Made by a program: the position numbers and the translations under genes. Positions 1 to 8,576 of a DNA stretch of 64,000 nucleotides are shown piece by piece (within the stretch, counting starts at the first letter, position 1; the number at the start of each line of letters is the position of its first letter). The notes under the pieces are model-generated. The model worked only from the letters and a program-made list of their open reading frames with translations. It ran no database searches and had not been told where the DNA came from. The DNA comes from Neolewinella persica DSM 23188. GTDB lineage: Bacteria; Bacteroidota; Bacteroidia; Chitinophagales; Saprospiraceae. The stretch covers positions 82,786-146,785 of the forward strand of contig NZ_KB890423.1 of the NCBI RefSeq assembly GCF_000373105.1, in the 5' to 3' direction.

Positions 1-1
1 G

Positions 2-133
2 CTCTACGTAGAAGTCTACGATCATCAACAGGATCCGCAGGAACAGATCAATATTGCTGCCTCCAACCGGGAACTCGTTGCGAGATTGTTGGAACAGCTT
101 GATCAGGGGTGGGAGGGGAATCTTGCGCCTTGA
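2..133 (+). CDS. C-terminal end of a sulfatase (partial)
   Basis: The frame opening at base 2 gives 43 residues before a TGA. It begins with a Tyr-Val-Glu-Val-Tyr-Asp strand followed by an Asp-Pro-Gln-Glu-Gln-Ile-Asn-Ile-Ala segment, the typical C-terminal signature of type I sulfatases (the 'ELYDLxxDPxExxNLA' block). The rest of the gene, including the CxPxR formylglycine site, is outside the window to the left. It faces the sulfatase at 498-2081 and would be the fourth sulfatase of this glycan-utilisation locus. The family call rests only on this short tail, but the tail is characteristic. Confidence 0.75.
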   Translation, partial: LYVEVYDHQQDPQEQINIAASNRELVARLLEQLDQGWEGNLAP

Positions 134-497
134 TTGACTTCTATCGGTGGAAAGACTATATAAGAACTCTGGATTTCATTTTACTCATTTAATAATTCCT
201 CAATTTTATAATTACGCGTTACCGTAAGCAAAAGCCCGGTAGCTTTGCAAATGACTTGATGAACTCTACTGTTTGGACGGTGGGAAAGTCCGACGGCGGA
301 GAATTTATCAGAGGGGGCGGGGTATTGTTTTGGGTAAAGCGCTCAAGGTAATGGGGACCTCTGAAAGGATCCACCATAACAGTATAACCCCTAAGGGCTA
401 TGCCCCGAGAAATCTCGGGGCATAGTCCACTCGCCCTAAGGGCAAAAAATGCTGCGTTTTTGGCGAAGAAACTAATTTTACGGTGCCCTAAACGCCC
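134..497. other. Intergenic region between convergent sulfatases
   Basis: These 364 bases separate two genes that end facing each other. No coding frame is convincing. The only structure seen is a strong hairpin at 398-425, listed separately, flanked by a short CCCTAAGGGC palindromic motif that occurs on both sides of it. Confidence 0.5.
398..425. terminator. Hairpin between convergent genes, possible bidirectional terminator
   Basis: The arms CTATGCCCCGAGA (398-410) and TCTCGGGGCATAG (413-425) are perfect 13-base complements with a two-base spacer. The hairpin sits between two converging sulfatase genes, where a shared terminator is expected. There is no long T run right after it, although an A-rich stretch follows at 444-449. 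The position and perfect stem are seen; termination is inferred. Confidence 0.5.
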
Positions 498-2081
498 TCA
501 CTCCAACTTAAGCGCCTCCGTTCCACCAGTCTGAACCCCACGAATAGCCTCAAAAGTCTCCACCATGGCTGCGAGTTTCTCCGGATTAGACTCGGCCAGA
601 TTGGTCTGCTGCCCCAGGTCATCCTTGAGGTTGTACAGTTGGTAGGCCTTATCGTTACCCAACTCAATGTTCACCTGTTTACTGATCGGACCACCGGGGT
701 AGGGGGGAATCATGATCCAGTCACCCTGGCGCAGCGCAGTTCGGGAAGTAGCCTCAATGACCAGTTCTTCGCGTCCCTGATCACTGGTACCCATAAATGC
801 GGAGAGCAGATCCTGTCCATCAACGGAGGAAGCAGAGGTTTGCACTAACGCGGCTATGGAGGATAGCAGGTCCATCTGGCACACCATAGCGTCAGAAACT
901 TTTGGCTCAATCTTACCTTCCCAATAGGTGATGAAGGGCACCCTGGTTCCCGCTTCAAAAAGGCTGTACTTACCACCGCGTAAAGGGCCGGCAGGCGTAT
1001 GGTTACCAATTTTCTCCACGGCATCATCGTAGTAACCGTCGTTCAGGACGGGCCCGTTGTCAGACGTAAGCACAATGAGGGTGTTTTCCAGGAGTTCTTC
1101 TTCACGCAGGGTAGACATAAACTCACCGATGCACCAGTCAGCTTCAACAATCACGTCACCGCGGGGGCCAAGTCCGGAGGTCCCTACGAAACGAGGGTGC
1201 GGCGTCCGGGGAACGTGTGGTTGCTGCAGGGCGTAGTACAGGAAGAAGGGTTCGTCCTTATGTTCTTTTACGTAACGTTGGGCGTAGTCAAGGAAGTGGT
1301 CAGCCATATCCACATCACTCCACTTTGCCTTTTCTCCTCCTTTCATAAAGCCAATGCGTGGTACCCCATTAACAATGGTACTGTTGTGGCCATGGTGCCA
1401 TTTCATGGTTAGCAGTTCAGGGTTGTCTTTCCCCGTTGGCTGCCCGGGGAAGTTATTATCGTAGTCGATTTCAATGGGGTCATCTGTTTCAAGGCCTTCA
1501 ACGAGGCCATTCTCCAGGTAAACCGTCGGTACCCGGTCCTGGGTAGCGGCCATGATGTAACTGTAGTCAAACCCTACCTCATTAGGCCCAGGACTTACCT
1601 TTTTATTCCAGTTTACGTTACCCGTGCCGAGCCCCAGGTGCCACTTCCCGACCACGCCGGTATGGTATCCTTTGCTTTGCAGCATTTTGGGCACGGTTAT
1701 TTGGTTCGTGTCAATGATCAGTGGTGCCGTCCCCGGAAGAATTTTGGCATGCTGATTCCGCCAGGGATAAACGCCCGTCAGCAGGGCATAACGGCTTGGC
1801 GTACAGGTGGCAGACGAAGCATAACCGTTGGTAAATCGTACACCTCCCGTTGCCAGCGCATCAATATTCGGTGTTTTCAGTTCCGTGGCACCATAGGCTC
1901 CTACATCACCATAGCCGAGGTCATCGAGGTAAATGAAGATGACGTTGGGCTTGTCTGATTGGCTATTTGATTTTGTGGCTACCTGCCCATCTGACTGTTT
2001 GACACCCTGACTTTCAGAGGCGGGGCCGCAGGTGCAAAGGAGGAGGAATAGAGGAGCAAGGAGGAAATGGGTGTACTTCAT
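498..2081 (-). CDS. Lipoprotein type I sulfatase (arylsulfatase-like)
   Basis: This 527-residue protein has a hydrophobic leader with a lipobox ending near Cys16/Cys18, so it is probably membrane-anchored at the cell surface or periplasm. The metal-binding Asp pair is D53-D54 in the YLDDLGYGD block. C93-T-P-S-R97 is the CxPxR motif whose cysteine is converted to formylglycine. A second metal-site block (LTSDNGP) and the C-terminal YQLYNLKDD segment are also present. Such enzymes hydrolyse sulfate esters from glycans; the exact substrate cannot be read from the sequence. It is the last gene of a minus-strand run behind another sulfatase and the hybrid regulator, which supports a role in sulfated polysaccharide use. 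Oddly, the lipobox region is encoded by a copy of a repeat scattered in the window (2019-2040). Confidence 0.9.
   Translation of the reverse strand: MKYTHFLLAPLFLLLCTCGPASESQGVKQSDGQVATKSNSQSDKPNVIFIYLDDLGYGDVGAYGATELKTPNIDALATGGVRFTNGYASSATCTPSRYALLTGVYPWRNQHAKILPGTAPLIIDTNQITVPKMLQSKGYHTGVVGKWHLGLGTGNVNWNKKVSPGPNEVGFDYSYIMAATQDRVPTVYLENGLVEGLETDDPIEIDYDNNFPGQPTGKDNPELLTMKWHHGHNSTIVNGVPRIGFMKGGEKAKWSDVDMADHFLDYAQRYVKEHKDEPFFLYYALQQPHVPRTPHPRFVGTSGLGPRGDVIVEADWCIGEFMSTLREEELLENTLIVLTSDNGPVLNDGYYDDAVEKIGNHTPAGPLRGGKYSLFEAGTRVPFITYWEGKIEPKVSDAMVCQMDLLSSIAALVQTSASSVDGQDLLSAFMGTSDQGREELVIEATSRTALRQGDWIMIPPYPGGPISKQVNIELGNDKAYQLYNLKDDLGQQTNLAESNPEKLAAMVETFEAIRGVQTGGTEALKLE
2019..2040 (-). repeat. 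Dispersed GC-rich repeat copy inside the sulfatase leader
   Basis: GGCGGGGCCGCAGGTGCAAAGG is the reverse complement of the window-wide repeat core (C)TTTGCACCTGCGGCCGCGCC. Here it is read as coding sequence for residues around the lipobox (Leu-Cys-Thr-Cys-Gly-Pro-Ala) of the sulfatase at 498-2081. Confidence 0.6.
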
Positions 2082-2128
2082 TTTTAAGCTGATGTGTTTA
2101 GTGACCGTATGATTTTTGGGATATTTTG

Positions 2129-3607
2129 TTATTGCTTATGCGCCAGGTACAACTTTCGGGACTTCCCAAAGCCGATTTCTTCCCCAGCCAGCATGCGCTT
2201 GTAAAGCGCAGGTTTTTCTTTTTTTATGTAGTCCAGGATCTCAACCGAGATCGGGTGAACGGGACGATAGACATCAGAGACAGGTTTCATCTTCCGGTCG
2301 TAGCGCTTGGTGAGTTTGCGTAATCGACGTAGGGTGCGTTTATGGGCGTCTTCCCCTACAAGGTTATGTAGTTCTTCCGGATCGTTTTCCAGGTCATAAA
2401 GTTCTTCTCCTGGTTTGGTGGGCAGGAAAAAAAAGGCTTGTTCCGGTGTGAGTTGTCCGGCATCCCGCAAGGTTCGCATGCGATGCACCGCTGGTCGGTA
2501 AAACTCGAGGTATGCCTGCCCGGCATCGAAGGGTGTTTCAGGTTTATCGTTGCGGATGTATTTCCAGCGGTCGGAGGTTAGGGCACGGGAGTCTTCCATG
2601 ATTTCGTCCCAAAGATCTCGGGCGGCGTACACGTATTTGCGGTTGAAGCCCTTGTCAAAAATAGGTTTACCCGTGAGGTAGCCTGGCAGCTCAGCCCCGG
2701 CATAGGCAAGGATGGTGGCAGTAATATCTGTGGTGCTTATAACCTTACTTTGCACCTGCGGCCCCGCCCCTTTTGCTCTGGGATCGTAAATAATTAACGG
2801 AATGCGAAGCCCCGGGTCGTGCAGGTAGCCCTTCCCACGGATATTACAACGACCGTTATCACCAATAAAAATCACAATGGTGTTATCAGCAAGGCCCTTA
2901 TCTTCCAACTCCTGGCGGATCATGCCGACCTCCCGGTCCATATATTCAAGTTGATCGAGATAGCGCGCCCAATCCTTACGAACGACCGGATCATCGGCCA
3001 TGTAAGTTGGCAAACTTACTTTGGCGGGGTCATGCCGATCAGGAGATTCCTGACTAATCCTTTCCCACCAGTCACCGCGGTGGGTAACATTAAGTTGAAT
3101 CTGAGCGAAAAAGGGACCGTCCTCCGGCAAGAACTCGTCATACTTGTCGAAGAGTCCAAAAGCAGATTTTCCGTCCCAAAGGCCTAAATCCTCATGTTTG
3201 AAATTGACGTCGGTTTTTCTTCCTTTTCCCATGACGCTGTGGTTGCCCAGCACGGTCGTATATCCAGCTTCCCTCAGAAGCTGCGTAAAGGGGCGGTAGG
3301 GTAGCGACAGTGGCACCTCCCGGTTACTTCTGTGCTGGTGGGTATTTGTTTTAACCTGGTGAGCCCCAATCATCATCGATGAACGACTGGGCGAGCAAAT
3401 GGGGTTGGTGACAAAGCAATTCTCAAAGCGGATACCCTTTGCCGCCATTGCGTCTAAATTTGGGGTGCGTACATCGGGCATGTCATAGCAAGAGAGGTCG
3501 GTACTAATGTCCTCCGCCATGAGCCAGATGATGTTTGGTTTAGCTTGGGCAGTTAACTGGAAACTGATAAATATGAGGGCCAGCAACGGCAGAAGTTGTT
3601 TGCACAT
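2129..3607 (-). CDS. Secreted type I sulfatase (sulfamidase/heparan N-sulfatase-like)
   Basis: This 492-residue protein has a cleavable signal peptide (residues 1 to about 22, ending in Thr-Ala-Gln-Ala). Metal-site residues are in the MAEDIS block (E32-D33), C71-S-P-S-R75 is the formylglycine motif, and a FIGDNG block contributes further metal ligands. The ESPDRHDPAKV segment and short length resemble the sulfamidase-like branch (heparan N-sulfatase relatives), which would mean attack on N- or O-sulfated sugars; that subfamily call is tentative. It lies 47 bases upstream of the next minus-strand sulfatase and 341 bases downstream of the hybrid regulator. A copy of the dispersed GC-rich repeat (2748-2770) lies in the coding sequence, giving Gly-Ala-Gly-Pro-Gln-Val-Gln. 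Confidence 0.88.
   Translation of the reverse strand: MCKQLLPLLALIFISFQLTAQAKPNIIWLMAEDISTDLSCYDMPDVRTPNLDAMAAKGIRFENCFVTNPICSPSRSSMMIGAHQVKTNTHQHRSNREVPLSLPYRPFTQLLREAGYTTVLGNHSVMGKGRKTDVNFKHEDLGLWDGKSAFGLFDKYDEFLPEDGPFFAQIQLNVTHRGDWWERISQESPDRHDPAKVSLPTYMADDPVVRKDWARYLDQLEYMDREVGMIRQELEDKGLADNTIVIFIGDNGRCNIRGKGYLHDPGLRIPLIIYDPRAKGAGPQVQSKVISTTDITATILAYAGAELPGYLTGKPIFDKGFNRKYVYAARDLWDEIMEDSRALTSDRWKYIRNDKPETPFDAGQAYLEFYRPAVHRMRTLRDAGQLTPEQAFFFLPTKPGEELYDLENDPEELHNLVGEDAHKRTLRRLRKLTKRYDRKMKPVSDVYRPVHPISVEILDYIKKEKPALYKRMLAGEEIGFGKSRKLYLAHKQ
2748..2770 (+). repeat. Dispersed GC-rich repeat copy inside a sulfatase gene
   Basis: CTTTGCACCTGCGGCCCC followed by GCCCC matches the repeat core with one or two changes. 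It is inside the minus-strand sulfatase and encodes a Gly-Ala-Gly-Pro-Gln-Val-Gln stretch in a likely surface loop. Confidence 0.55.
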
Positions 3608-3948
3608 TTCTATTGGACGTTGTACGAGTTAGGTCTTAGTTTGAGTGGAGCCTAATAACTCACTCCGGGTAAGGCCATACGGAAGTAGGGTAAAGATGCC
3701 GCTACAAGGCTATTACCAAGGGGGCATAAGCGTTCATCTGACTGCCCCATATCGGCCAATTCGTTTGATTTGTTGGCACAATCACTGCGGTCATTGGATC
3801 TGTCGCAACAAATCGGGTCCTACTCATACTTCTTCACGAACGGCCACTTCAGCGAGCTCATAGACCGGTTGGCTGTGTGTAGCGGTGTTCGGAACTGGTA
3901 CCCTCAGGCAATAAAAAGCCTACTTTTCCTAAGTTTATATCCGCAGGA
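3608..3948. other. Intergenic gap between regulator and sulfatase genes
   Basis: This 341-base stretch separates the end of the hybrid regulator gene from the start of the sulfatase at 2129-3607, both on the minus strand. I see no coding frame with a recognisable product and no strong hairpin. It probably carries the promoter of the two sulfatases, but no clear -33/-7 pair is visible. Confidence 0.4.
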
Positions 3949-6900
3949 TTACCCCGATGACGCATTCCCATTTTGCCTGGTCGACCGATAAATTGAAGGA
4001 AGTTCGTCAAACTCTTGCTGAAAACTTTTCCTGAAGTACTTAGCATCTTTAAAGCCAACTTCGTAGGCAATTTGCCCGATCGGCGTTTGGGGTTCGGACA
4101 GCAAGCGTTCAGCGGCACGCCGCAACCGGACGCCACGGATAAAGGCCGAGATCGACAAACCGGTCAGCGACTTGGTTTTTCGAAAAAGAGTGGAGCGGCT
4201 CATAAAAAGCTCCTTGGCTAAAATGTCTCCACTTAGGTTATCTTCATCAAAACGCTCAAGAATCAGCGTAGTTAACTTACGTAAAAATTCCTCTTCAGGA
4301 TCAGCTTCAACGGGCAATTCCCCTGGTTCGAAACGAAGCTGATTGCGGTAGTATTTCCTTAATTTCTCCCGGTTATTCAACAGGCTACCCAGGCGAGCCC
4401 GTAACACATCCGAGCTGAATGGCTTGGTGATGTAGTCATCAGCCCCTTCGCTTAATCCACTTACCTGAAATACCGTACTGGTACGGGCAGTGAGTAATAA
4501 GACTGGAATATGAGAAGTCGCTACGGTTGTTTTCAGGTGTTTGCACAACTCGATGCCATCCATCTTCGGCATCATTACATCGCTCACTACAATATCCGGT
4601 ATTTGTTTACGAGCCAGGGCCAGTGCTGCTTCGCCGTCTCCGGCTGTTATCACCCGGTACGTTCCGTTGAGCTGCCCTTTCAAGTAGGCCAGGATCTCGG
4701 TGTTGTCATCCACCAATAGGAGGGTAGGCTGGTGCTCGGCAGCGACCATTACCACAGGTGGGGCCATATCTCCGGCGTAGTGCCGTTGATCATCATGCCC
4801 CTTGAAATCAGACAATACCTCTTCATCACCAAAATGCGCCCGGCCGGAAGGTAAGTACACTTCGAAAACAGCCCCACCTTTCGGTCCATCTGCCAGGCTA
4901 ATTCGTCCGTGGTGCAGCTCAATGATTCGTTTTGAGAAAGCCAGACCGATGCCACTACTGATCGGCAGGGCAATATCATCATGATGCAATTGCACAAAGC
5001 GGTCAAATACTTTCTTTCGGTCCTCTTTCGGGATTCCCGGACCATCATCTGCCACCGAGAAACACAATCCTTCTCTGTCTGGCGAAAGGGTGAAAACTAC
5101 TTCCTTTTTACAGAATTTGAAGGCATTGCTCAGCAGGTTACAGATCACGATTTCCAACTTGTCCCGGTCGTAGTAGAAGTCGTTGAACGTGCCTTTACTG
5201 ATGAAGTGGTAATTCAGCTTCCGGCTGTCGGCCAAAGGCTGAAAAGACCGGTATATTTCTCTGGCGAAAGCTTCAAAATCTCCGGGGGCTGTCTCGAGCT
5301 GTAACTGCCCACTTTCTGATTTACGAAAATCAAGCAGCTGATTTACGAGGTTGAGTAAGCGGGAAGCACTTCTGTGAACCCCGGTGATGACGTCGTGGGT
5401 ATGGGCGACCAACCTGCGGTCTCCCAACAGGTCGGTTAGCGGGCTCAGAATAAGGGTCAGTGGCGTTCTTAATTCGTGGCTTATGTTAGTGAAAAATTTG
5501 AGCTTCGCCTCGGTCAGTTCCCGTTCGTTCTGCTCTGCTAATTCGGCCAATTCTGTGCGGGTAGTAAGTTCCTGCCGGCGCATTTCATTCCGCCGGACCA
5601 AGTATAGAATGAGGCCAATCAACAGGACATAAAGGAGATAGGCGAAGTTTGACCGCCAGGGTGGGGGAGGGATTCGTAAACCCAGGACCACGGGGTCGCT
5701 CCAGTTCATACGGTCGCGGCTACCCCTTAATTCCAGGTCATAAGTGCCGGAGCGCAGGCCCGTAAACGTAAGGCTGCCAAATTCCGGCACATCAATCCAT
5801 TCTTCGCTTAACCCCCGGAGGCGATACTGACTGGTCACCGTCTCGGTCCCCAGGTAATCGGTGGTTGCGTAAGCCAGAGAAAAACTGGAATGTTGGTAAG
5901 AGAGGTCTAATTCTTCTATATCACTGATCACCCGGGACAGTGGTGTTTTTCCAGCGATCTCTTCACCAACTTTGATCCGTTTTCCATCAATATCGAGGCT
6001 CGTGAGTACCAGAACCGGGGCCGGACGGTCGGTACTGATGGCGGAAGGGTCAAAATAAATCAGGCCATTGGTCCCACCAAAATACAGAACCCCCTCTTTG
6101 TCAATGGCCGTTGCATCAATGTTAAACTGCCCTGCGGTTACCCCATCGGACACACCGAAAGATAAGATATACCCCGTTTGCGGATCAAGGCGAAATAGGC
6201 CTCGGGAGGTACTTCCCCAGATAAAGCCGTTGTGATCGATATTGACCGCCGTAACGAAATCATCCGGCAGGCCTTCCGCCGCAGTAAACGTTTTGACCGC
6301 AATTAAATGGCCATCATCAGTTATTTTCATCCGTTCTAGCCCCGCAGGGGTGGCTATCCAGAGCTCTCTACTCCGTACCAACAGATCGTGGCATATAAGA
6401 CTTGCCAGGTGATCACCTCCGTTCATCTCCGGAGGGAACAATTCTCTGCTGTCAAGGTCAAAACGATGCACCCCGGCATAGCTTCCGATCCAGACGCTTT
6501 CCGCGCCCTCTGCAAAAGAACGAATGCGCAAACTGGCCATCTTTTCCTTAAAATCCGGGAACCCGATGGGCGGTAGAGGACTTTGCGCATCTGGCAAATA
6601 TGCCACGCCGTCCCTTTGGGAACCCAGCCACAAACCACCTCCCTTTTCTCGGTGCAAAACAGCAATGTACACGGCTCCTCCCGCCAGCCTGACGATCTTA
6701 CCGTTCGCGTCCTGGCTGAAGACACCCTCTAGCCCACCAGTTATTGGTCGGTTATCTTCCGTGACTACGACAGCTTGTATCTTACTCATTTTAAAATCCT
6801 CCCGTACTTCCGGCTGGCTTCCATGTTTCCATTCATGCAGGCCACCAGCTCTAGTCCCTAACCAAATGGTGCCGTCCTGTCCGGTTGCAATACAACGAAC

Positions 6901-7968
6901 GTTATTATCCAGCAAGCCGGTTTTTCGATTAGGTTGATTGCCCAAATAAGAAAAGCCACCACGGGGCGACAACTTCACCACCCCACCATATGCCGTACCA
7001 AGCCAAACCAAGTCCTGGTTATCAATGTGAATATCGATGATTGATCGAAGAGAAGTGTTCAGTGGACCTTCGTAAGTTCGGCTGATCGGAATCTCCTCTA
7101 TCTCACCAGTGACCTTCCTGACGAACAAACCACCACCCCAGGTTCCAATCCATAGCCGTCCATGATGATCAACGTTTAAGGACTCAATATTGAACCCTGG
7201 TGAAATTTGCTCGATCAGCTCCAACTCATGCATCTTATGTGTTGTCAGATCAATATTCGCAAGTAAGCGATTAGTTCCCAACCAGATTCTCTGACCCAAC
7301 GTGTCCTCCACCAGCCTGTGTATCTGGCGGGAAGTAGGGAAACTTACAAAGTTGTCTTCCGCAGCATTATAATAAAAGACTTCCTCCACTGCACCGTACC
7401 AAATGTTGCCATATCGGTCGGAAATCACTTCCCGCACGTGAGTATCCGGGTGGCGGCGCATCACCACCTCGTTTTTTTCGGGGTCCAGGACGATGATGCC
7501 ATGCCTTGAAGTACCAATCCATAGTCGGCCGTGCTTATCCTCTGCTAACGACACTGCCCAGAAGTTGACGTCCATCAATGCTCCTAGCACCTCATTATAA
7601 TTAGTGAACTGGTCAAGTTTAGGATCATATTTGGAGATTCCTCCGTTTTTTGTCGCCAACCAAAACTGGCCATCACGGGAAGGGCACAACGTCTCTACAT
7701 TTTCACTTAGCAAGCCGTCATTTACGGTTCGGGGGGTGTAAGTCTTAAAGTTCTTCCCGTCATAGGTATTCAGACCACCCTCCGTAGCCAGCCACTTGAT
7801 TCCCCGGTAGTCGCTGATGATCGATGAGACGTAATTGCTGGCAAGTCCGTCTGCTACATCCAGATAGGTGATCGCATAGGATTCCTGTATGCTTCCCTGG
7901 CCAGATAAATGACCAAAAGAACCAACCAATACATACAGACTAAATGATAATAAGATGGTAATCCGCAT
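3949..7968 (-). CDS. Hybrid two-component system regulator (HTCS)
   Basis: At 1339 residues this is a full-length one-protein sensor-regulator. The order is: signal peptide (about 1-24); a long periplasmic sensor of repeated Reg_prop-type propeller strands (G-x-I-W-x-G-T/S blocks, about 30-650); a Y_Y_Y domain (about 680-760); a transmembrane helix near 780; a HisKA domain with the phospho-acceptor His in ISHELRTPL near 831; a HATPase domain (NLLSNAFKF, DDGPGIP, GIGLAFSK); a receiver domain with VDD near 1085 and the phospho-Asp in SDVMMPKMDG near 1131; and an AraC-type helix-turn-helix (about 1240-1336). In Bacteroidota such proteins bind an oligosaccharide in the periplasm and activate the adjacent utilisation locus. 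It is divergent from susC and upstream of two sulfatases, so it most likely controls both arms. Confidence 0.95.
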   Translation of the reverse strand: MRITILLSFSLYVLVGSFGHLSGQGSIQESYAITYLDVADGLASNYVSSIISDYRGIKWLATEGGLNTYDGKNFKTYTPRTVNDGLLSENVETLCPSRDGQFWLATKNGGISKYDPKLDQFTNYNEVLGALMDVNFWAVSLAEDKHGRLWIGTSRHGIIVLDPEKNEVVMRRHPDTHVREVISDRYGNIWYGAVEEVFYYNAAEDNFVSFPTSRQIHRLVEDTLGQRIWLGTNRLLANIDLTTHKMHELELIEQISPGFNIESLNVDHHGRLWIGTWGGGLFVRKVTGEIEEIPISRTYEGPLNTSLRSIIDIHIDNQDLVWLGTAYGGVVKLSPRGGFSYLGNQPNRKTGLLDNNVRCIATGQDGTIWLGTRAGGLHEWKHGSQPEVREDFKMSKIQAVVVTEDNRPITGGLEGVFSQDANGKIVRLAGGAVYIAVLHREKGGGLWLGSQRDGVAYLPDAQSPLPPIGFPDFKEKMASLRIRSFAEGAESVWIGSYAGVHRFDLDSRELFPPEMNGGDHLASLICHDLLVRSRELWIATPAGLERMKITDDGHLIAVKTFTAAEGLPDDFVTAVNIDHNGFIWGSTSRGLFRLDPQTGYILSFGVSDGVTAGQFNIDATAIDKEGVLYFGGTNGLIYFDPSAISTDRPAPVLVLTSLDIDGKRIKVGEEIAGKTPLSRVISDIEELDLSYQHSSFSLAYATTDYLGTETVTSQYRLRGLSEEWIDVPEFGSLTFTGLRSGTYDLELRGSRDRMNWSDPVVLGLRIPPPPWRSNFAYLLYVLLIGLILYLVRRNEMRRQELTTRTELAELAEQNERELTEAKLKFFTNISHELRTPLTLILSPLTDLLGDRRLVAHTHDVITGVHRSASRLLNLVNQLLDFRKSESGQLQLETAPGDFEAFAREIYRSFQPLADSRKLNYHFISKGTFNDFYYDRDKLEIVICNLLSNAFKFCKKEVVFTLSPDREGLCFSVADDGPGIPKEDRKKVFDRFVQLHHDDIALPISSGIGLAFSKRIIELHHGRISLADGPKGGAVFEVYLPSGRAHFGDEEVLSDFKGHDDQRHYAGDMAPPVVMVAAEHQPTLLLVDDNTEILAYLKGQLNGTYRVITAGDGEAALALARKQIPDIVVSDVMMPKMDGIELCKHLKTTVATSHIPVLLLTARTSTVFQVSGLSEGADDYITKPFSSDVLRARLGSLLNNREKLRKYYRNQLRFEPGELPVEADPEEEFLRKLTTLILERFDEDNLSGDILAKELFMSRSTLFRKTKSLTGLSISAFIRGVRLRRAAERLLSEPQTPIGQIAYEVGFKDAKYFRKSFQQEFDELPSIYRSTRQNGNASSG

Positions 7969-8576
7969 AGCTCAACGTCCAGAGTTTTTCAAACCACTAA
8001 TCACGCGCTTAGGTCTCTGCAGTGGAATCCTCTCCTACCTCAATGTAGTCAGGATTCCTCATTTCTGTAATCGTTACGGCCAAAATGAACCTCCCTTCCC
8101 CCTTTAATCGGATAAATCTGACCGGTTTGCCCTCGTTATCGTGGTGTATATACAGTCAAAATGTCATGAAAAGCCAGACGCTTTAGGCGCGGACGCTGGT
8201 GCAGATGAAGGGTTAATAAAAGCAGGGTTCCTGGATGCTTGGGTTGGAGGAGAAGAATTTGAAGTTTAACTGCCCTAAATCGCCTGGCCTCTCCTCCAGC
8301 GATAGCCTCACTAGACAGTGGCGATGGGTTCTTTGATCATAAAGGACCATTGCTGACAACCTCGTCTGCTACATCCTTACAGTACAGATGAACTTTGCCT
8401 GAGATCTAGGAAACACAAGCCTTGAGCAAAGATTTGCCCGATCAACACCCGTAGGATGAACGGTTATCCCCCCTCGTTTGAGGTACCCGTTAGGCCATCT
8501 TTACGATGCCCGGAGGAATTATCCGGGGCTAATCTGACACACCACTTACTTTTTACTTTAAGTCGAACACTTGTAT
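7969..8576. other. Long divergent intergenic region between HTCS and susC
   Basis: These 608 bases lie between two divergent genes and should hold promoters for both arms of the locus and a site for the HTCS. No open frame is convincing. A degenerate copy of the dispersed GC-rich repeat is at 8185-8211. I could not find a clear TTTG/TAnnTTTG promoter pair for susC. Confidence 0.5.
8185..8211 (-). repeat. Degenerate copy of the dispersed GC-rich repeat
   Basis: The stretch AGGCGCGGACGCTGGTGCAG, followed by ATGAAGG, matches the reverse complement of the repeat core with a few changes. It lies in the intergenic region between the regulator and susC. Confidence 0.45.

Noticed and set aside
3645..3863. 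Small plus-strand frame in the gap between regulator and sulfatase
   Set aside because: No recognisable domain, atypical composition and it sits where promoter sequence is expected.
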